Below are positions 31,631 through 43,499 of a stretch of 64,000 nt of DNA, one piece after another. A program made the translations under genes and the position numbers. Below the pieces are notes generated by a model. The model saw only the letters and a list, made by a program, of their open reading frames with translations. It made no database searches and was not told where the DNA came from. The DNA is from Helianthus annuus (lineage: Eukaryota; Streptophyta; Magnoliopsida; Asterales; Asteraceae), in contig NC_035435.2 of NCBI RefSeq assembly GCF_002127325.2, positions 113,829,235-113,893,234 on the forward strand, written 5' to 3'. Position 1 is the stretch's first letter. Each line of letters opens with the position of its first letter.

Positions 31631-31790
31631 TTGTTGTACGGCATAACTAACGTCCGGACATGTGAAAATGATACATTGAAGGGCCCGGTGAGGCTGTGGT
31701 AAAGGGTTGCGTCATCAAATGGCGAACCAGAGGCAGCACTTAGCTTAGCATTTGTGTCAATCTGGGTGTCTACTGGTTTGCATGAGAGCA

Positions 31791-32640
31791 TACCGGCGCG
31801 CTGGACAATGTTGTGAGCTTAGGTTTGATGTGAAAGAAACATATGGTTTTTCTCTCGTTTAACTGAGATTCCAAGAAAGTAGCTGAGGGGCCCGAGGTCT
31901 TTCATGGCAAGTTCCGCCTAAAGCCAGGACATGAGCTGTTGCCGAAGCTGATCTGAAGACGTAGTGATAAGGATGTCATCAACGTAGAGAAGTAGATAAG
32001 CCGTGTGTTGATCTTGGCGAAGTATGAATAACGAGTTATCACACCTGCTTTATCGAAATCCCAATATGAGGACAAAATTGGTGAACCGTTGATACCAGGC
32101 CCGTGGTGCTTGTTTAAGACCATATAATGATTTCTTCAATGAGCATACTTGATTCGGATTGTCTTTATGTCTAAACCCCATGGGTTGGTACATATATACG
32201 GTTTCATTCAGTGTACCGTGTAAAAAGGCGTTGGTGACGTCAGTTGATGTGCTGACCACGACATTAAGAGGGCGATAAACAAAACGGTCCGTATTATAGC
32301 CGGTTTGACAACTAGGCTAAAAGTTTCACCACAATCCACGCCTACCTGTAGTAACTGGTCGTCACATACTAACCGAGCCTTATACCGTTCCAGACTGCCA
32401 TCGGACTTAAACTTATGTTTAAAAAGCTACATACTACAAATAACATTCATTTGAAGGTGCCGAGGGACTAACTCCTTAGTTTCGTTCTTAAGAAGAGCAT
32501 TAAACTCGTCGGTCATGGCGTTGTGCCACTCCGGAATGGACAATGCGTATGTTGGGTTGTTGGGTATAGGAACGATGGTGGAGGAGTTAAGATTGAAGAG
32601 TTTCTTTGGTTTAAGGATCCCATCCATTACGCGAGTCCGC
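31791..32640 (-). pseudogene. Copia reverse transcriptase, fragmented
   Basis: The pieces are RTRVMDGILKPKKLF and IPEWHNAMTDEFNALL (about 32640-32500), [20 protein letters not shown] (32240-32185), [20 protein letters not shown] (32155-32095), and the catalytic YVDD at 31986-31975 in another frame. At least three frameshifts separate them. Between integrase and RT, 32640-33100 encodes a Pro/Thr/His-rich linker, as is usual in copia elements. Confidence 0.8.
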
Positions 32641-33284
32641 ATAGTGCAAACTAGTTCGGATGGAATGGGTTGGGTTGGGTTGAGAATGGGTGATAGTAGA
32701 GGAGTGAGAGTTGGGTGTGGGATCGGTGGTATGAGGGGGTGGGATGGCATGAGCAAATAGGTTAGAGAGGGGAGATGTTTGGGCCGATTGGTATTGGGCC
32801 GGTGAGATAGGAGTAGGTATGGGTGGTGAGGAGTGGGCTGGTTGTTGGTGTTGGGCCGGTGAGAAAGGGGAGGAAGATGTGGGCGCTGAAGTAGGAGGAG
32901 CTTATTGGGCTTGGGAATTGGTCGGTGGGTGAGGGACAAATGTGGGTTGGGCTGTCGAGTAAGGGGCGGTCGGTCATGGAGTGGGCCAACGACAGTGGAG
33001 TTGGGGAGGTTTGGGTGGCTTGATATTGAGGCGTTGTAGGTGGGGTGTGCGGAGTGTCTTGTGTTGGGCTTGTAGAGTTCATGGGGGCCGAAAGGTGTGG
33101 ATGCACAGTAGTGTCGAGGAACTCGTAGGAAGGTTGAGGTGAATGAATGTTGTTGAACGGGAAGTGACCTTCGTCGAAAATGACATGTGGTGATATGGTG
33201 AGTTGAGTTTGGTGAGATCGAAGCACATGTATCCCCGATGATTTGGTGGATATCCGAGGAAAACGCACGGATTTGACTGTTGTT

Positions 33285-33905
33285 CTAACTTGTGCATGGT
33301 GGTGGATGGTAGGAGTGGATAACATAGGGAATCAAATATGCGTAAATGGTCGTATGTGGGTATGCATTTGTAGAGAAGATGCGTGGGTGTGTGGTATTGT
33401 TGGTTTTTGCTTGGTAGGATGTTGTGTAACTAGGTGGCCATTTCGAGAGCATGATGCCAAAAAGATGGAGGAGCAGATGAATGGGCAAGGATAGTGCGAA
33501 TGGTGTTTTTAATGTGACGTATTTTGCATTCTGCTTTGCCATTTTGGGAGGAAGTGTGAGGGCATGAGAGGTGAAAAAACATTCCATGTTGGTCACAAAA
33601 TTGTTTAAACGCATTATTAACTTATTTGGTGCCATTATCCTATTGGAAAGTTTTTATATTTCGCTCAGATTATGTATGGATTTGATTATGGAAGGTACAA
33701 AATATTGAATATACTTGTGACTTCTTTGCAATTGGGAAGGTCTATAAAAAATTGCTCCGGTCATCCAAAAACAGTATGTAATATCGATGACCACCAGTGC
33801 TAAGGATGGGTGACGTCCAAAGGTCGCTATGAATTATGTCAAATGGTAAAATAGTGCGAGTATTAGAAGGCATAAATGGTAAAAGTACACTTTTACCCAA
33901 AATGT
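33285..33905 (-). pseudogene. Copia integrase remnant
   Basis: Recognisable pieces are the end of the catalytic core and the following motif: FKQFCDQHGMFFHLSCPHT-like and LPIHLLLHLFGIMLSKWP (where relatives have the 'LPxxFWxxAxxTA' region), and further on a QSNPCVFLGYPPNHRGYMCFD stretch (33280-33200). The catalytic Asp region (33620-33900) is riddled with stops. Confidence 0.65.
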
Positions 33906-33912
33906 AAGATTT

Positions 33913-35122
33913 TCAAATATTTTTATTCAAACGTCCATAAGAAATAGAATTATTGTTTTTCAAGGAATGTAATAAACTAGGTCCCGGGTGACCGAGACGT
34001 TGATGCCAAAGTTGATGACAAAGAGCAGCAAATGCGGATGGTGATGTTTGTTGTGATGCCTCCGGAGGCATAAGGGGATAGAGATCACCGGTGCTGTTGC
34101 ATCGAAGGATAGGGATCCGAGTCTTGAGGTCCTTCACAAGAAAACCATAGGGGCCAAACTCGATAGAAATAGAGTTGTCGGTTGTTAGCCGACGAACGGG
34201 AATGAGATTTTTGATTAGTTTGGGTGCAAAAAGTACATTGTATAATTTTAGAGGAGGGTAAGGTGGGGGGAGTATGAGATTGCCTTGTCCAGTAACTGGT
34301 ATGGTTTCACCATTTCCAACAACAATATGTTTGTTAATGCAATTATTAAGAGGAGTTAGAGGAGGGTGATAGTTACCTTGAGGTTGGGACATGTGGCCGG
34401 TTGCGCCGGTGTCCATTATCGAGTTTGGGTTCCACTGAGGAGGATTGAGAGAGATGGAATACATTGCATGTTCGATTTTAGTTGGCATGTAGGCTGTGTA
34501 TGCTTGTGTTGGTCCCGGTTCGACAATCCCATTACCTGAATTGTTGTTATTTCCTGATTGGGTCGATGTGTATGGACAAGGTAGTGAGGGCCACTTTTGC
34601 CAAGCCTGAAATGGAGGTGGGCCGGTCCAGTGGGTCGGATTTGTTCCCCATTGCTGTAGGTCTGCTAAGATTGTTGACTCCGTCCACATCCCCCATAGGA
34701 TCTACCACGACCTCTTCCCCGTCGATTACCGCGCCCTCGATTGCGATCAGAATATTGATCAGAGCGGTAGTCTTGGTTTGGTGACGAAGATTTCGCCAGT
34801 TGTTTATTGGTGGAGGTAGCAAGAGCCGTGGCGGCAGTAGAGGCAGCATGTATGGCCTGGTTAGCCTGACGGGTTTCTTCGAGGCATATCTGAGATCGGG
34901 CATCATAAAAAGAAGGTAAGGGTTTGGTTTGTTTGAGGATAGTAGCAATCCCGTCAAATTGCTAGGTTAGACCGACAATGACTTGCAAAACCAAACTGTT
35001 ATCATCTATGGGAGCATCAGCGTTGGAGAGTTGATCCGCAAGGACTTTCAACTCTTGGCAATAGGCGAGACATTAGGGAAGTTTTCGAGATGTGTGTTCG
35101 AGAATTTATTCTTGAGATGAAT
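33913..35122 (-). pseudogene. Copia gag, protease and integrase zinc finger
   Basis: In frame on the minus strand: the gag (UBN2-type) piece around 35020-34850 (FDGIATIL, LPSFYDARSQICLEETRQA), an Arg/Gly-rich stretch (34750-34690), the protease motif IMDTGATGHMS (near 34420-34385) and the GAG-pre-integrase zinc finger LWHQRLGHPG (near 34010-33985). Gag stops abruptly at 35122, where fragment D begins. Confidence 0.75.
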
Positions 35123-35567
35123 TGTCACACCTCAACCGATGGCGAAAACATCGGAGTGAGACGAAAACGTGATTGCAAGAGACTTCATAACACTATTTTG
35201 CGACAAGTATTAAATAAATAATATTTCATTTCATTTCTAAAATCAAATACATCGTTTGGAAACAACGTACAACAATATAAGCAAGAAACAAAATATAACA
35301 TAAGTTCTAAATTAAAAATGGGTTTCAAGTTCATCCTATTAGATTCCGTTCATCATTATCATCAATTTCCTTCAATACGTATTAAAGTACATGACAACAC
35401 ATAAAGTATTGGCAAGCATACAAGTTTAACTACTAGCATAAGTATAAAATTGGTTAAAAGAATCAACATGGCGTAAACGAAATCTAGAATATATCATGGC
35501 AATACTAGCATGCAACTCCTACTTGTCAACCCAAAGATTCCCGCTAGCATAATCTTATCGTAGTAAC
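35123..35567 (-). repeat. LTR fragment D, minus orientation
   Basis: On the minus strand it ends CGCCATCGGTTGAGGTGTGACA at 35123. This closely matches the 3' end of element A's LTR (CGCCATCGGTTGGGGTGTTACA-like), including the CCGATG...CATCGG hairpin. D is therefore the 3' end of a related but different LTR, inserted in the copia gag and itself cut by element A at 35567. The rest of D should lie right of the window. Confidence 0.6.
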
Positions 35568-38352
35568 TGTAACACCTCTTGTTTTCAAATGTCAAAGTCA
35601 AAGTCCAAGTCGAGTTTGACTTCTTTGACTATAAATAGTCTCTTTTATGTTTTGTATTATGTGGAGTAAGTGTTGTCAATCAGAGAAATCGAGGTAATCG
35701 AATGTTTAATCGACGCGAAACGATTTACGACTGTGAATAGTAGGAAGTAACAATGCGATAAAGTTAATCAATCAATAATCAAGCTAATCGAATCATCAAT
35801 CGAACTCGAACTTCGAATTATGCGAATTTGGTTTTATTATACGTGTGTGTGTGCCTTATGTGTTACCTGTGCGTGTTACTTTTTGCTATGTGTGGTGATC
35901 AATCGAATCGAAACTTGAAACTCAATCGAACTCAATCGAAATCGAAATCGAATATGGAACGTAGATGCTTGTATGTAGATATAGTGGTTGGGATTAAAAG
36001 TAATTTGAATAGGAAACTCTATCGTACTTGTATCGTCTTCAATCGAAATCGAAGTATCAGAAAGCGTCGCACCGAACGCTCGAAACAGGCTGTGGATCGA
36101 TCAGGCTCCTAGCCGATCGAACAGCCCAGCCGATCGACAGACTGTCCGATCGAGCAGGCTGTCCGATCGGGATGCCTGGCCGATCAGCCAGCCCTTTCCT
36201 CTTTGGGAAGCCTATAAATAGGCCTGTCATTGTCATTCTTTCCACTTTTGGAAACCCTCTGACCGACCAGCTTGTGCTCCCCTTCTTTTCTCAGATTTCT
36301 TCCGATTTCGGTAAGTTTTCATCCTAAATCTTGTTCTTTCTTGATCAATACACACTCCTACACCTTTCTATCTTTAAAATCTTAATTTCTAACCGTGAAA
36401 TCATCAAGATCTAAGGATTCTAGGATGATGTCATCATGGTGTTCTTCAAGAACTTCATGTTTTGGCCTCAATCCACCAAGAATCACTTGGATCTAGCCGA
36501 TTTCCACATAAAAACACTAAGATCTACCACAGATCTGAACATTTACATAGTGTGAAGGATTGAAAGATGGATTTACCAACTTTCTTTTAACTCTTTTACA
36601 CTCAATGCCCTCAAACCGGTAGAGACGGAGCTTGAGCCAACTCACCAATCATTCTAATGGTCAAGTGGTTCAAGATTCGGATTCTATCTATGAGATTCAC
36701 CGATTTCGGGTTAAACTATAAACTCCGTTCCGAACCGTTCACCGGCCGGACTTGGGTGATTCCTGTCCGAGCAGGGGAAATAAGTAACAACGAAGGTGCC
36801 ATGGTTCAACTCGTTGTCAAAATATCTCAATATAATGTCAAACAATCAGAACAGCCAAGTGTTAGACGAACAGGCCGACCAGGTCAGGATGCTGACCGAT
36901 CGAACAGGCTGTTCGAACGAACAGCCCAACCGATCGGACATGACAGCCGATCGACCAGGCCAGCCGATCGCCTAGCACATGGCCCCACACTTTGACAATT
37001 TCATGATGTATAGTATTGAGCGAAGTGATGTTCGATCGAACGAGCTGTTCGATAACATTACTCATCGGATAATGAGATACTATGCTTCAACCCTTAATCG
37101 ATTTTTCAACTCGTTCGACGTATTGGAGTGCCACCCGATCGAACATGCTGTTCGATCAGGTGACATCCAGCTGAGGACTTACTACTGAAGTGTCTAACCG
37201 ATCGGTTAAGCCGGCCGATCGAACGGCCTGTTCGATCGATCGACCTGAAAGGTAAGAACACTTCAAGGTTCTCAAATACTACAACGAAAACTTCAAAAGG
37301 TCAAGCCATCATACACAAACACATCCTACACAAAGGAAGAAACAATCCACTCGAACAGTCCAACCGATCGAGCCTACCGGCCGATCGAACAGGATGTCCG
37401 AACAGACTGTCCAACCGAACGAACAACCCGTTCAATCGAACCTACCGTTCGATCGACCGGGCTGTTCGACCCATCATCACTTGTTTCCATTTTTCACGTT
37501 ACTCATCGTTATGCTGTCGAACTATTCAGGCTAACCCTACTCTCAAGCGCTCCCTTCAATCCATCAATCAACCGCTGTGAGTATACTCGAACACTTTTTG
37601 CTTTAGCACTTTTGGGTGTTACATACATTACTTATCTAAAATCATAATCGATCACACTACTCAATTACTTTATACGCTAACCGCTCTGCATGTATTACGT
37701 GACTAAATGAATGCTTGTTGTTATGTTTACACGTGGAATGCTGTCTACCTGCCTTAACGACGTAGTACTATAGTTTGGACTCAGCACCCGTTCACACGGG
37801 GGTTGTTAAGGACAATTACTTGCATGGATTACGGTGGTAATCATGTATTGCGAACTGTCTCGGACAGTCAACCCGCAGTCATTGGTATCGATAGATCCAT
37901 GTCGATAATTAACATGCTTCGTTTTCCTCTGTGTACGTGCTGGTTATGCGTAAAATATTTCGAACTCGATATGATATTATCAAACTTGTATGCTCACCTT
38001 TACATTTCATGTATTGACTTTATTTTAACATATGTGACAGGCAATTAGGATGCTTATCTGCTAGGAAGGCGAGCTAGGAATAAGCGTCTAGAGCATAGTT
38101 ATCTGTAGATCTTGCAGATCGAGTCTCTAGAAGCAATTAAACAATATTTATATTTTTTATTTAAATCTGAGTTGTCGGAACAATATATTTGACTAGATGC
38201 TTATCTGTAATAACTTGTTTTATTATTTGGGATACGGTATGGGACGTATTATTTAAACTAAATAGTAATGATAGTTGTTGTGGAAACTTCTGGATAATCT
38301 GTTTCGCTCAGTGCCATGCCCCGATGATTCCGCCATCGGTTGGGGTGTTACA
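35568..38352 (+). repeat. Element A 5' LTR (2785 bp)
   Basis: It starts TGTAACACC and ends GGGGTGTTACA. Two TATA-like sites are seen: CTATAAATAG near 35630 and CCTATAAATAGGCC at about 36211-36224. The second, preceded by GATCG dyads, fits the real promoter better. Dyad arrays also lie at 36880-37465. The LTR ends with a CCGATG/CATCGG hairpin before the PBS. Confidence 0.9.
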
Positions 38353-38355
38353 GAT

Positions 38356-38366
38356 TGGTATCAGAT
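38356..38366 (+). other. Element A primer binding site
   Basis: TGGTATCAGAT lies 3 nt after the LTR and is complementary to the 3' end of initiator tRNA-Met (one mismatch to the usual TGGTATCAGAG). The region from 38367 to 39548 is an untranslated leader without a supported gene; it carries repeated ATTTTATTTTTCTCACC/TTTTACTAAAAC phrases. Confidence 0.85.
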
Positions 38367-39548
38367 CCATAACTATAGGGAATTAGGCTAGACACGACCT
38401 AGTCCGGGTCGCTGTCTTAGAGACCTAGACTATAGTTAGGAACCAACAGACCAAGCTTATGTGCTATATTCTAATATTCTACGCTACTACTGCACTCGAA
38501 TTTTCAAATAGAGTCAATCGATTTAGTCGAGATTAGGAGTGAAAGCCGCAAACTCTCGACTAAATTGTTTGGTCAATACTGATTTTATCAATTTATCAAT
38601 GATTTCCTCATTATTTTCGATAAACGAACGAGGAGAATTATACCAAATTAGGAGTGAAATCCATATTTTGATGAATAATCTCTTCAAATTTTACTAAAAC
38701 AAGGAAGAAGTTGCTAAGCTAGGGGTGAAACCCTAACCTTGACAACTTATTCCGGAATTTTATTTTTCTCACCAAAGCCTCGACGGACTCCAACGACCTG
38801 AACTCACAAGTATGACCCAGGGATACGCGTTGAATGCCCAAGAATCGAGGCAGAAACGCGATCCCGAGAGTCGAAAAGTGACGACAAGTCCATCGTGAAT
38901 AGTCGAATCGCTTTGGGTAGTCGATGTCTAATAGCCGCAGTCAATCTATCTCTCGATTTTATGTGTTCTGATTCTGAGCCCGCAGCTGTTACTCTGATAA
39001 TTCGTCGATTTTGTGTGTTTTATGTGTATTTATCTGTTTATGTGTTTAAGATTTTGAAAGTTCCTTGATTTTTGCTATCACATCGATCGACACACACGAC
39101 TCGCATTGCTATTCTATCTCAAGACGCTAACAAGTCGCTGCAAATCTAGACGGTATTATGATATGCGCTTATACAATACTCTACATGCTATACAATATAT
39201 ATTATACTACTCGATATGCTATATGCGACCGCTATATTCGAATACTCGCAAACTTAGAGGCAGTTAGGATACTCTGTGTGCTACTGTGTGCTGATAGGAG
39301 AATTTCGTGACATTATGCGCCTCTGTGATTAAATGTGTATGTGTTTCTGTGATTATGTGATTCTGTGCTTATGTGCTTCTGTGATTCTGTGCTTCTGTGC
39401 TTCTATGATTACGTGAATCTGTGGTTTTGTGCTTGTGTGTTTATGCGATCCATGCCTTATCGTGTTCCTGAGCTTTAGTAAGTTGTAGACGTGTGAGGCG
39501 AGATTCGATTGTTGTGTCTGAGACCTACGACGATGTCCGTTGCAGACC

Positions 39549-40864
39549 ATGTCGTCATCTGGACACCGAACCCCACTCACTCGCCAAGAAAAGAGAGACA
39601 AGCGTCTCGCTGCTATCATCGCGAAGAAGTGGCAAAAACTGTAAGCGAGGTGTATGAAAACGTCAGCAAGTCGTCTGAGGAGTCGCGAATCGATGCTCCT
39701 AAAGATGCTAACAAGACCGTTTTCAGTTTCAAACAGTTCAAGGCATGCAGACCAAAATAGTTTACCGGAGAAGATGGCCCTACCGCCATGTTTCAATGGT
39801 TTGATTCAGTTGAAGTCACTCTGCGCCAAAGCGGCTGTCCTGAAAATCTCCGTACCCTGAATGCAACCGGCGTTTTCAAGTCCCGAGCTCTAGACTGGTG
39901 GACGGCCGAACGAAACAAACGCGGGAATGATGCAGCTTATGAGCTGACTTGGGAAGAGCTGAAGGCCATCATGATGGACGGATTCTGCCCTCCCCATGAA
40001 CGCCAAAAGCTGGAGGACAAGTTTTGGAACATCAAGCAGAAGGACGGAGACAACGCTGCTTTAACTGCTCGCTTCAAGCAGCTTAGCATTATCTGTCCCG
40101 ATCAAGTCAAGACTCCAGACATGGCCATCAAGAAGTACATTCGAGCTCTACCTGACTGTGTTGACGACTTTGTTCATGCCGCCAAGACATCATCAATTGA
40201 GGAGACCTACTTGCTTGCCGCCGAGATCAATGACAAGCGGGTAAAGTCTGGTTTCTAGGATAAGCCATCCAAGTCTCTGCATCAAGCTACAACTGCACCA
40301 ACTGCTGACTCCACTGCTCATCCATCCAAGTCATCACGTCACAAGAAGAAGCACAACAACAGCAGCTCCAGCAAGAACTGTGCTGTCACAACAACTGCCG
40401 CTCCTCTGCAAGCCGTACCGGCTCAGCAGCAGTCTCATCACCGACCAGCCCCAGTGACCAATGCACCGCCAGCAAAGCGTGCTTACACAGGTCCCCACCC
40501 GCTCTGCCCGACATGCTCATATCAATATCCGGTGGGAATCGCCTGTCGTTTCTACGCTCACTGTAATCTCTACGGTCATTTCACTGCTAACTGTCGCTAT
40601 GGTGCCCGTCAAGCCCCAGTTTAAGCCGCCGCTCATCAAGCTCTACTCCCAGCCCCTCAAGGCCAACCCGCAGCTCAAGCACCCGCGATCAATGCTCGAG
40701 TCTGCTTTGCATGTGGTGATCCTAACCATTTTGCAAACATGTGCCCAAACAGGGTGGCGAAACAAGAGCCCCAACAGCAGCAGCAGTAGCCTCCGCAGCA
40801 GCAACAAGCAGCCCATGCCAGAACCTTCAACATCAACGCCTGTCAAGCCCAGGCTGACAACAAC
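39549..40864 (+). pseudogene. Element A gag with zinc knuckle, one frameshift and several stops
   Basis: Gag starts at an ATG near 39549 (MSSSGHRTPLTRQEKRDKRL). A frameshift lies near 39625, and a TAG interrupts at about 39758. The capsid core (TAMFQWFDSVEVTLRQSG, ARALDWW-type, EELKAIMMDGFCP, LTARFKQLS) is then open to a TAG at 40257. The C-terminal part holds a CCHC knuckle CFACGDPNHFANMC (about 40708-40750) and a related HCNLYGHFTANC upstream, with stops at about 40621 and 40788. Gag forms the particle and binds the RNA. This copy is dead. Confidence 0.85.
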
Positions 40865-43499
40865 GTGGTTAATGGTACGTTCCTTGTGAATGGTATTTAC
40901 GCCTCATGTTTGTTTGATACTGGAGCCGATAACTGCTTTGTGTCGTTTGAATTCGAGAAGCTCCTTAGTCGTAAGCGCTCTTATCTCCCCTCGTCATTCG
41001 AAGTTGAAGTCGCTACTGGAAGAACTGTCGCCGTTAACTCTGTTCTCTGTGATTGTACTCTCGAGCTCAACAATCACATCTTCCCAATCGACCTTATTCC
41101 TATGCGACTCGGAAGTTTCGACATCATAGTAGGCATGGACTTTCTTCGCGAAAACCATGCTGAAGTTGTGTGCTTTGATAAGATGATTCGATTCTCGCTC
41201 GCGAATGGTGATCTTTTATGTGTGTACGGTGAAACAGCTTCGAAAGGACTCAAACTCATGTCATGCACCCAAGCTAGCAAGTATTTCCGCAAGGAATACA
41301 GAGCTTTCTTGGCCAACATTGTGGTAGCAGAGAAGGAAAAGAAAAAGAAGGCCGAAGTTAAAGACGTTCCAGTGGTCCGTGAATTTCCTCAGGTGTTCCC
41401 TGATGATCTTCCTGGACTACCGCCAAGTCGTGATATCGACTTTCGTATCGACCTCATTCCTAGAACTAATCCCGTAGCCAAAGCCCCGTATCGACTCGCG
41501 CCATCCGAAATACGGGAACTCTCGAACCAACTTCAGGAGTTACTTGAAAAAGGCTTTATTCGCCCGAGCACTTCTCCTTGGGGAGCGCCAGTCCTTTTCG
41601 TTAAAAAGAAGGATGGGTCGTTCAGGATGTGCATCGATTATCGGGAGTTGAATAAGCTAACCATCAAGAACCGTTACCCTTTGCCTCGTATCGATGACTT
41701 ATTTGATCAGCTGCAAGGTGCCAAGTGTTTCTCGAAGATCGATCTACGTTCAGGCTATCGTCAATTGCGCATTCAAGAGGAAGACATCCCCAAAACCGCT
41801 TTTCTTACTCGATACGGCCATTATGAATTCGTTGTTATGCCTTTTGGTTTAACTAACGCACCCGCGGTTTTCATGTATTTGATGAATCGCGTGTGTAAGC
41901 CATTTCTAGACCGTTTCGTCATCGTGTTCATCGACGATGTCCTGATCTATTCTAAGTCGAAGACCGAACACGCGCAACATCTACGTTTGGTTCTCGAGCT
42001 ACTCGAGGGGAATCAACTCTACGCCAAGTTCTCCAAGTGCGAATTCTGGCTGGAGGAGGTTCAATTTCTGGGTCACATCGTTAATAGTCAAGGTATTCAT
42101 GTCGATCCCGCGAAGATTGAAGCAGTTAAGAGCTGGATTACGCCTAAGAACCCGTCCGAAGTTCGTTCTTTTCTCGAACTAGCGGGCTATTATCGACGAT
42201 TTATCGAAGGATTCTCTAAGATCACTGTGCCGCTTACCGCCCTTACTCATAAAGACAAGTCTTTTGTTTGGGGAACCGAACAAGAGTCTACTTTTCAAAC
42301 CCTTAAACATATGCTTTGCAATGCTCCTATTCTCACATTGCCCGACGGAAACAACGATTTCATTGTCTATTGTGATGCTTCCAACCTTGGTCTTGGCTGT
42401 GTTCTCATGCAACGCGACAAGGTTATAGCTTACGCATCTCGTCAGCTCAAAATCCACGAGAAGAACTATACAACCCATGATCTCGAGCTAGGCATAGTTG
42501 TTTTTGCATTGAAGATTTGGCGACACTACCTGTATGGTACCAAGTGTACGATCTTCACCGATCACAGGAGTTTACAACACATCTTCAATCAGAAGGAACT
42601 TAACATGCGTCAACGCCGATGGGTAGAACTTCTTAACGATTACGATTGTGAGATTCGTTATCACCCAGGCAAGGCAAATGTTGTTGCCGACGCGCTCAGC
42701 AGACGGAGTTATTTGCTCAGTATACGCAATACCCAAGCCCAGCATGATCTCGAAACCCTCATCCGCGAAGCCCAGCATGCTTGTTTTAATGAACACACCT
42801 TGAAGAAAGAGAGGATTTATCACGATGGAGCTCAGCTTGTAAGCAAAGAAAATGGGATTTTCTATTATCTGGATCGGATTTGGATCCCTAAGCGGACCGA
42901 TTTGCGAAAGATTATAATGGACGAAGCCCACAAATCCCGGTATTCTATTCATCCCGGTGCCGATAAAATGTACCAGGACCTTCGTTACAAGTACTGGTGG
43001 CCGGGCATGAAACGGGATATTGCTCTCTATGTTGGAAGTTGCCTGACTTGTGCGAAAGTTAAGGCTGAACATCAACGACCTTCTGGCTTACTCGAACAAC
43101 CTCCAATCCCAATATGGAAGTGGGAGAGTATAGCTATGGATTTCATAACCAAACTTCCGCCCACGCCATCAGGTCACGACAGCATTTGGGTCATAGTTGA
43201 TCGTCTGACCAAATCTGCTCACTTTTTGCCAATACGGGAAGACTACAAGGTAGAACGAGTAGCCCGCATCTACACCGACGAGATCATTTGTAATCATGAT
43301 ACGCCTCGTGACATCATTTCAGACCGTGACGCTCGGTTTACTTCGAGATTGTGGGAAACGTTTCAAGCAGCTCTTGGTACGTCGCTTAACCTAAGTACCG
43401 CATTCCATCCTCAAACCGACGGACAGACTGAAAGGACGATCTGTACTCTTGAAGACATGCTCCGCGCGTGCGTTATAGACTTCGGTGGTAGTTGGAACA
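40865..43499 (+). pseudogene. Element A pol, 5' part (protease, RT, RNase H, integrase core)
   Basis: A single open frame, cut by element B. It contains the protease [10 protein letters not shown] (about 40910-40940); RT with [20 protein letters not shown] and catalytic [10 protein letters not shown] (about 41924-41953); RNase H with [21 protein letters not shown] and FTDHRSLQH; the integrase HHCC finger; and the core Asp residues in MDFITKLPP and [10 protein letters not shown] and Glu in [16 protein letters not shown]. The frame runs 5 nt into B before a stop. A curious RGYRQL in place of the usual SGYHQL is seen. Confidence 0.9.

Larger units (their letters stand above)
30859..35122 (-). 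mobile_element. Decayed Ty1/copia retrotransposon, 5' end cut off
   Basis: On the minus strand the order is gag, protease, integrase, RT, RNase H, which is Ty1/copia. A probable 3' LTR of about 170 bp lies at 30859-31027, after a polypurine tract GTGGGGG at 31028-31034; its boundaries are tentative. Many stops and frameshifts break all domains. Gag is cut at 35122 by LTR fragment D. Lineage probably Ale/Retrofit-like, from the short LTR and RT/RNase H style; not certain. Confidence 0.85.

Noticed and set aside
32515..33494. Plus-strand ORFs at 32515-32760 and 33243-33494
   Set aside because: They run opposite to the decayed copia element and mirror its Pro/Thr-rich linker; no domain likeness.
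35828..37188. Several ORFs of 60-112 codons, repeated at 53685 and 62708-63248
   Set aside because: Within element A's LTRs, rich in Arg/Ser from the GATCG dyads, with no domain likeness.
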